From Salinigranum salinum (GTDB lineage Archaea > Halobacteriota > Halobacteria > Halobacteriales > Haloferacaceae), in assembly GCF_009176545.1 (NCBI RefSeq), contig NZ_VTOJ01000001.1, positions 310,001 through 374,000 of the forward strand: DNA of 64,000 nucleotides. Direction: 5' to 3'. Positions 58,957 through 64,000 of the stretch are shown here, piece by piece. The translations under genes and the position numbers were made by a program. The notes under the pieces are model-generated. The model made no database searches. It saw nothing but the letters and a program-made list of their open reading frames with translations, and was not told where the DNA came from. Numbering within the stretch: position 1 is the first letter of the stretch; each line of letters opens with the position of its first letter.

Positions 58957-61346
58957 TCGCGGTCACCCCCCAGGACACCGCCGCGGCCGAACGCCTCACA
59001 ACAGAGCCCGCCGACGAAGCCGACGGCGACGAGGACGAACAGGACGGTGAGCACGGGGAACCCGCCCACCAGCGCCCCCACGAGGCACACGCCGCTCGTG
59101 AGGCCGCCGCCGAGCGTCCGCAGTCGGCTGCCGAGAACGTCGGTGCGCGACCGGGATCCGTCGGCGCTCCAGTCCGCGTCGCCTCCGACGTCGACCCCGG
59201 CGTCGACCGCGGCAGCACTCTCGGCGTCGCTTGGTTCGTCCGTCGTGTCCGCCGTCGCCTCGGCCGACTGGGTGGCGGCCGTCTTTGTCGCCCCGGTCGA
59301 CGTCGTCCCCGTTTCGTCGGCCGGTTCTCTCGACTCGGCGGTCGCCGTGTGCGTCGCGCCCGTCTCCGGTTCGTCCGCCGTCGGCTCGGCCGCCGTCGAC
59401 TCGTCGACCGCTCTCTCGTCTGTGGTCCGCGTATCGTTCATCTCCGGGACCTCGTCCGGGAGTACGTCGTCGGTGTAGCCGGCAGCGTCCCACTCGCGGG
59501 CGAGTGTGAGTTTGCGGTCGGCCGGGAGGTACTCGTACTCCGGCGGGAGCGACTCGACGAACGCCAGCCGACGGAACAGCCCGTGGCCGGTCGTGTTCTG
59601 GATGCCCAGCCCCGGCCGGACGTTCACCTCGAGCACCTTCGGCACGTTCCCTTCCCCGAGCACGACATCGACGCCGGTGTAGCCGAGGCCGGAGACCGCG
59701 GCCGCCTCGACTGCCGTCTCGAGCACCGCGTCCCAGTTCGGCATCCGGAAGTCGGTCAACGACGCGCCCGTGTCCGGATGGGCGTCGAGGTCGCGATCCC
59801 GCGACTGCTGGTACGCGCCAAGCGGCGTCCCGTCGGCGACCGAGAGGCCGACGCCGACCGCGCCGAGGTGGAGGTTGGCAGCCCCGCCCGACTCTTCCGT
59901 CGGCAGGCGCGTCATCGCCATCACCGGGTAGCCCTGGAAGACGATGACCCGGACGTCGGCGACGCCGTCGCCGTGGAGGTCGCGCATGAACTCCGCAGGG
60001 CGGAGCTTCTCCTCGACGATCGCTTTCCCCTCGGATTCGAGGCCGCTGTACTGACCGTCGACGATGCGTCTGGCGTGGTCGACGAGCTCCCGTGCGGTCA
60101 TCGACCCCTGCGACGTGTCGTAGCTGTCGCCGTCGCACCCGGAGACGACCACGATGCCCTCGCCGCCGTACCCCTTGCTCGGCTTGATCACGAACTCGTC
60201 TCGCTCCTCGACCACACGGCGTACGGCGTCGAGATCGGCGGTGTCGTCGACGACCGCGTACGTCCGCGGGGAGTCGACACCGACGCCCGTGAGCCGGCGG
60301 TTGACGTGTGCCTTCTCGTCGGCCGCGGGGCGGAGGTGAGGCGGGTTGTACGTCTCGATGTACCTGTTGCGACGCTTCATCCCGAGCACCTCCGATGCCG
60401 ATATCTCGGGCTCGTCCACCTCGCGCCCGGCCAGCCGGGCGAGGCTGCGGGTGAGCCGACCGGCGCGGAGGCGGCACCGCGTCGCCGCGACCGACAGCGG
60501 CCCGAGCGACCCGTCGAAGTGGCCGCCGAAGCGACGGTACTCGGAGAGCCGGAAGCTGGGGCGCGAGCCGAGGTACGCGACCGCCAGGAGGGTGACGCCC
60601 CACGCGACCGGCGTCGTGACGAACCAGTCGACGAGCGCCTCGTTGGCGATGACTGCGTACGCGAGCACGACCGCCACGAGCGTTCCCAGCAGGCGTTTCG
60701 CCGGGACGGTCCAGCCACGTTCTTCGACCTCCGTGGCCGCCCGGTCGGCGTACCATGCGCTGATGATCGTCGGGAAGAACACCGAGCCGGAGCCGTCGAA
60801 CGCCGGCAGCAGACCCTGCCCGGCGGCCGCGAACGCCAGCGCGGTCGCAATGCCGGCGACCGACAGCAGCACGGCCACCCGTGGAGCCGTCCCGAGTTTC
60901 AGCGGGTCGAGCGCGCGATGGCTCACCAGCGTCACCACCAGCACGTTCACGAACAGGACCAGGCCCCAGAACGGACCGGCACCGAGCATGATGAACGCGA
61001 TGACGACCGGCGCGAACAGGCCGTACGTCCGGAGACCGACCTCGTTCCTGAGCACGGCCATCACGGCTCCCGCGAGGACGATCTGGAAGAAGATCCGCGA
61101 GCCGTCGAGCGCCGTCGTGAGACCGACCGTCTGTCCGATCAACACACCCGCTGCGGTGAGGAACGCCGCGAGGGCAGCGAGCGGGCCGAACGTCTCCACC
61201 TGCCGGTCGAGCCACCCGCGTGCGGCGGTCAGCCACTCGCCGTCGTCCGTCTCCGCTTCGCCGCCGTCGGTCTCCGCTTCGCCGTCGTCCGTCTCTGCGT
61301 CCCGTGTGGGGCTGTACTCGGTTCGTCCACCGTCGTCGTGGGCCAT
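58953..61346 (-). CDS. 7TM-ATP-grasp fusion ligase (797 aa)
   Basis: Acidic N-terminus, then about six to seven membrane helices (residues about 50-240, GPLAALAAFLTAAGVLIG to VDWFVTTPVAWGVTLLAVAYLG), then a cytoplasmic ATP-grasp domain: FVIKPSKGYGGEGIVVV (about 390-406), EFMRDLHGDGVADVRVIVFQG, and LEVNVRPGLGIQNTTGHG (about 602-619). The C-terminus is a long Thr/Asp/Glu-rich disordered region (about 660-760) and one or two more helices. ATP-grasp enzymes of the RimK/alpha-L-glutamate-ligase type join amino acids to acceptors. Membrane fusion with such a domain resembles bacterial 7TM/ATP-grasp systems. Coupled to the protease downstream. Confidence 0.85.
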   Translation of the reverse strand: MAHDDGGRTEYSPTRDAETDDGEAETDGGEAETDDGEWLTAARGWLDRQVETFGPLAALAAFLTAAGVLIGQTVGLTTALDGSRIFFQIVLAGAVMAVLRNEVGLRTYGLFAPVVIAFIMLGAGPFWGLVLFVNVLVVTLVSHRALDPLKLGTAPRVAVLLSVAGIATALAFAAAGQGLLPAFDGSGSVFFPTIISAWYADRAATEVEERGWTVPAKRLLGTLVAVVLAYAVIANEALVDWFVTTPVAWGVTLLAVAYLGSRPSFRLSEYRRFGGHFDGSLGPLSVAATRCRLRAGRLTRSLARLAGREVDEPEISASEVLGMKRRNRYIETYNPPHLRPAADEKAHVNRRLTGVGVDSPRTYAVVDDTADLDAVRRVVEERDEFVIKPSKGYGGEGIVVVSGCDGDSYDTSQGSMTARELVDHARRIVDGQYSGLESEGKAIVEEKLRPAEFMRDLHGDGVADVRVIVFQGYPVMAMTRLPTEESGGAANLHLGAVGVGLSVADGTPLGAYQQSRDRDLDAHPDTGASLTDFRMPNWDAVLETAVEAAAVSGLGYTGVDVVLGEGNVPKVLEVNVRPGLGIQNTTGHGLFRRLAFVESLPPEYEYLPADRKLTLAREWDAAGYTDDVLPDEVPEMNDTRTTDERAVDESTAAEPTADEPETGATHTATAESREPADETGTTSTGATKTAATQSAEATADTTDEPSDAESAAAVDAGVDVGGDADWSADGSRSRTDVLGSRLRTLGGGLTSGVCLVGALVGGFPVLTVLFVLVAVGFVGGLCCEAFGRGGVLGGDRE

Positions 61347-61507
61347 ACTCGAGCGTCCGCCCGAGATAAAAAGGGGTCTCTCGCAAACGCGTCCAAAGGG
61401 TGGGGGGTGGCCACCCCTTGGAGCACCTCGGCCCGGCCGACTGTCTCCGAACCCGACATCCGGAACACATTATACGACAGACTCCAACCCGGCGGTGAGT
61501 AGTCCCC

Positions 61508-63010
61508 ATGCGCGCACTGCCTGTCCTCCTGGTCGTGGCGTTCCTCCTCTCCACGCCCGGTCTCGCGGTCGTCGCGGCCGACTCCCCGGTCGACTCCGCC
61601 GACGACACGGTTTCGTCGGAGACCGACCACCCCACGTTCTCCGCCCAGGAAGAGGATGGGTCGACCGCGACGCCGACTCCCACCCCGACCGCGACACCGA
61701 CGCCGACCGCGACGCCTGACTCGGATTCGGATTCGGACTCGGACTCGGAGACGACGTCGGACGGCGATTCGTCGGATGGATCCGCGACGCCGACTGGTTC
61801 GGAGGAGACCGAGACGGAGACTGAGGCGTCGGAGGAGACCGAGACGGAGACTGAGGCGTCGGAGGAGACCGAGACGGAGACTGAGGCGTCGGAGGAGACC
61901 GAGACGGAGACTGAGGCGTCGGAGGAGACCGAACCCGAGACCGAGACGTCGGAGGAGACGGAGACCGAGACGTCGGAGGAGACGGAGACGGCTTCGGAGG
62001 AGACCGAACCCGAGACCGAGACATCCGAAGACGACGGTGAGAGCGAGACGTCGGAAGAGACAGAGACGACAGAGGGAGAGGCCGAGGACGCGGACGATGC
62101 TGAGGACGCCGACGAGGCCGAGGAGACGGAGACGTCGAACGACATCGCGGCGGGTGCGGATGGAGCGGGCGACGCCGATCCGTCGTCGGACTCGGGTTCG
62201 GAGTCGGACGCCGACTCGAGTATGGATTCGGACTCCCCCACCGGATTCGGCCCGTCGGCCGGTGCGGGCGTCGCGGTCGGTGCGGGCGCGCTCGCCGCCG
62301 GCGCGGTCGCACATCGCGTCCTTCTCTCGGGGTCGACCAGTGGGACCGCCGCGGCGACGAACGTCGCCTCGACGGCCGCGACCACGACACCACGTGGGTT
62401 CGCACAGCTGGTCGTCTCCGCGGCCTCGGACCTCGTCCACCGGGTGCACACGACGCTCGCCGACTGGTACGGCCGGCTCCTCGGCGCGGCCGGCTACACG
62501 AAGTGGGCCGGCGACGAACCGCTGGAGCACGACACCCGGGCGGAGCTGTACGACCACCTTCGGGCCGAGCCGGGTACGTACCTCTCGGCGCTCGACGACG
62601 CGCCGGCCGTCGACGCCTCGCTCGGCACGGTCCGCTACCACCTGAAGATCCTCGAACGCGAGGGGCTGATCACCTCCGAGAAGGTGCGTGGCAAACGGCG
62701 ATTCTACCCCGTCGGGACGTCGCCCGACGCGCTCGACGTCGCGCTGGAGCACGAGTCGACCCGTGCGATCCTCGGTGCGCTCACGGAGTCGCCCGACAGC
62801 GTCTCCGGACTCGCCGACCGGGTCGACCGCGACCCGAGCACGGTCTCACACCACCTCTCTCGACTGGAGGAGGACGGCCTCGTCGAGCGGGAGCGAGACG
62901 GCCAGGCGATGATCAACCGCCTCACGCCGGGAGCCGAGACGGTGCTCACACGAGGACCGTTCGCCGGGGCCGAGCAGACCGACGCCGAGCGGTCCGCAGC
63001 CGACGACTGA
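61508..63010 (+). CDS. Membrane-spanning winged-helix regulator with outside repeat stalk (500 aa)
   Basis: Order: signal peptide (1-24, ALPVLLVVAFLLSTPGLAVVAA), a long acidic/Thr-Ser stalk with TPTPTATP repeats (about 55-75), Ser-Asp repeats and a 10-residue tandem repeat EETETETEAS (about 98-138), one membrane helix (about 248-274, GAGVAVGAGALAAGAVAHRVLL), then a cytoplasmic part with two winged helices: about 340-405 (LRAEPGTYLSALDD, GTVRYHLKILEREGLITSEKV) and about 415-480 (PSTVSHHLSRLEEDGLVERERDG). This predicts outside-in signalling from the cell surface straight to DNA. Confidence 0.85.
   Translation: MRALPVLLVVAFLLSTPGLAVVAADSPVDSADDTVSSETDHPTFSAQEEDGSTATPTPTPTATPTPTATPDSDSDSDSDSETTSDGDSSDGSATPTGSEETETETEASEETETETEASEETETETEASEETETETEASEETEPETETSEETETETSEETETASEETEPETETSEDDGESETSEETETTEGEAEDADDAEDADEAEETETSNDIAAGADGAGDADPSSDSGSESDADSSMDSDSPTGFGPSAGAGVAVGAGALAAGAVAHRVLLSGSTSGTAAATNVASTAATTTPRGFAQLVVSAASDLVHRVHTTLADWYGRLLGAAGYTKWAGDEPLEHDTRAELYDHLRAEPGTYLSALDDAPAVDASLGTVRYHLKILEREGLITSEKVRGKRRFYPVGTSPDALDVALEHESTRAILGALTESPDSVSGLADRVDRDPSTVSHHLSRLEEDGLVERERDGQAMINRLTPGAETVLTRGPFAGAEQTDAERSAADD
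61801..61920. repeat. 30-bp tandem repeat in the regulator stalk
   Basis: Four exact 30-bp copies (61801, 61831, 61861, 61891) encode EETETETEAS; degenerate copies continue to about 62070. Confidence 0.97.
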
Positions 63011-63178
63011 GCGGTTCGTCACTGGACGCGGCGCTCGCTTCCCGGACCGTGAGCGGGTGTTCGAACCGGGTGATGCGCCCGATCTGACGACGATTCGCGG
63101 CACCGACCCCGTCACCGATCGCGGACGCAGGTGCAAGCACAACCCTCTGGCCTCGCGTGTCCCTACTCGAGACACACG

Positions 63179-63682
63179 ATGAGTGACAGCCAAGCGGACC
63201 CACAGCCGACCCGAACGACGGCGTTCGTCGAGCGAACGATCAAACAGCCGGTGAAGGAGGCCGTGAGAGAGGCGCTGGCGGAACACGACGCGGACCGAAC
63301 GGCCGACCGGCCGGAGGCGGACGACGGGTCGGGTGCGACCTCCGACTCGGAGGAGTCGACTGCGACCGACGCGGACGACGACGCGGGGTCCCGTGACTCG
63401 AGTACTGTCCGGCTCCTCCTGCTCGCCGGTGCCCTCGGCGGTGCCGCGTACGCCGTCGTCCGGCGTCGCGGGAGTGAGGACGACGGTAGCGCGGAGACCG
63501 AATCGTCGTCGGGAACCGCCGGCGACACGGACGAGACGGCTACCGACGACGAACCGGACGACGCCGACGAGGCCGACGACGCCGACAGCTCGTCACGACG
63601 GGACGTCGACGCCGACAGTGACGGCCAGATCCCAGACGGTGACCGGCCCACGGCCCCGGCCGAGGACGCCACGGCGAACTGA
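63179..63682 (+). CDS. Acidic single-helix membrane protein (167 aa)
   Basis: N-terminal amphipathic segment (RTTAFVERTIKQPVKEAVREALAEHDAD), an acidic disordered stretch, one membrane helix near the middle (about 75-92, VRLLLLAGALGGAAYAVVRRR), and a Ser/Asp/Glu-rich tail. Haloarchaeal proteins of this layout are common and unassigned. ATG 63179 follows the preceding regulator gene by 168 bp. Confidence 0.72.
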   Translation: MSDSQADPQPTRTTAFVERTIKQPVKEAVREALAEHDADRTADRPEADDGSGATSDSEESTATDADDDAGSRDSSTVRLLLLAGALGGAAYAVVRRRGSEDDGSAETESSSGTAGDTDETATDDEPDDADEADDADSSSRRDVDADSDGQIPDGDRPTAPAEDATAN

Positions 63683-63928
63683 CGGCGAGCAGCCGATCCG
63701 TCGACCACCTGGTCGACGTCGCCAGGCGCGATATTCTCCGACGCCCGTCCCATGACCGAGTGACGACGCCGAGCGAGCAGCCGGTGTTCCCGTCCACGTC
63801 CGCCCGCCACGCTCACGGTTCGACGCTCTCTCTGGGCCGACCCAGATCGCTCTCCGCCGTTTCGGCGACGTGGCGTGGCCCGTTGAGGACGACTGTCGGC
63901 GGAAAAACGCGGTACGGTCTCGTCCCGG

Positions 63929-63994
63929 CTACAGGAGGAGCGAGACGACCGCCAGGACGAGGAACACGACGACGAGTATCTTGGCGATGCTCAT
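63929..63994 (-). CDS. Tiny hydrophobic peptide (21 aa)
   Basis: MSIAKILVVVFLVLAVVSLL followed by one Leu and TAG: a complete ORF that is one membrane helix. Haloarchaeal genomes encode many such peptides, often missed in annotation. Its upstream region lies beyond the window, so the promoter cannot be checked. Confidence 0.5.
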   Translation of the reverse strand: MSIAKILVVVFLVLAVVSLLL

Positions 63995-64000
63995 AGTGAT

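Noticed and set aside
61801-61920. CRISPR-like array
   Set aside because: The 30-bp units are contiguous, in frame and without spacers; they encode a protein stalk.

Overview
The window is chromosomal DNA of a halophilic archaeon (class Halobacteria). It is GC-rich, the proteins are strongly acidic, secreted proteins carry twin-arginine or lipobox signals, many promoters have a TATA-like element about 25-32 bp before the start codon (leaderless transcription), and the informational genes are archaeal: archaeal-type alanyl-tRNA synthetase, TFB and MCM. No rRNA, tRNA, CRISPR array or intact transposon was recognised.

Layout. 0.2-13.6 kb is mostly housekeeping and metabolism: alaS, a Tat-exported protein, small zinc-ribbon proteins, an alpha/beta hydrolase lacking its nucleophile, a glutamine amidotransferase, an acyl-CoA dehydrogenase, a renalase-like FAD enzyme, an HTH_10 regulator, a cupin, a ferritin-like protein and a zinc alcohol dehydrogenase. 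14.9-18.1 kb is a minus-strand accessory operon of five genes. Four share a helix-plus-beta core resembling bacterial DUF2589, and one of these adds a coiled coil and a PASTA domain, which is rare in archaea. 18.1-24.1 kb holds a VOC protein, a lipoprotein, a membrane HdrD-like Fe-S oxidoreductase and a biotin ECF transporter (bioY, ATPase, T component).

24.5-37.4 kb is the most coherent novel-looking part. It is a sulfur/persulfide-handling region with a rhodanese-MBL persulfide dioxygenase-like protein, a TauE/SafE permease with a tiny membrane partner, TusA, a DsrE-like protein, a two-gene YeeE/YedE (thiosulfate-type) transporter, a DUF2270 membrane protein, an AhpD-like protein, and a small winged-helix regulator whose only two cysteines lie close together near the N-terminus. 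A second cluster at 54.7-57.3 kb (glutamine amidotransferase, thioredoxin, CoA-disulfide-reductase-like flavoprotein) carries related promoter palindromes (ATTGYACAAT type). I infer one archaeal reactive-sulfur regulon, functionally parallel to bacterial CstR/BigR systems but with an unrelated regulator. The first cluster is interrupted by a Tat lipoprotein, a patatin and a decayed cytochrome bd gene (cydA).

37.5-45 kb has a SLC13-type permease, VIT-like and CPBP membrane proteins, HIT, flavin-binding and UspA proteins, a truncated Rieske gene and a ParA-like ATPase without Walker A lysines. 45-50 kb has a TFB gene with a 21-bp palindrome in its divergent promoter region, then a conserved haloarchaeal minus-strand operon ending in a canonical MinD-like ATPase. 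50-54 kb has a Mop protein, MCM helicase and an alpha/beta hydrolase. 57.4-63 kb has a membrane gluzincin protease coupled to a 7TM/ATP-grasp ligase, and a membrane-spanning regulator with an outside acidic repeat stalk and inside winged helices. Short tandem duplications recur just after stop codons between 4.9 and 7.9 kb.
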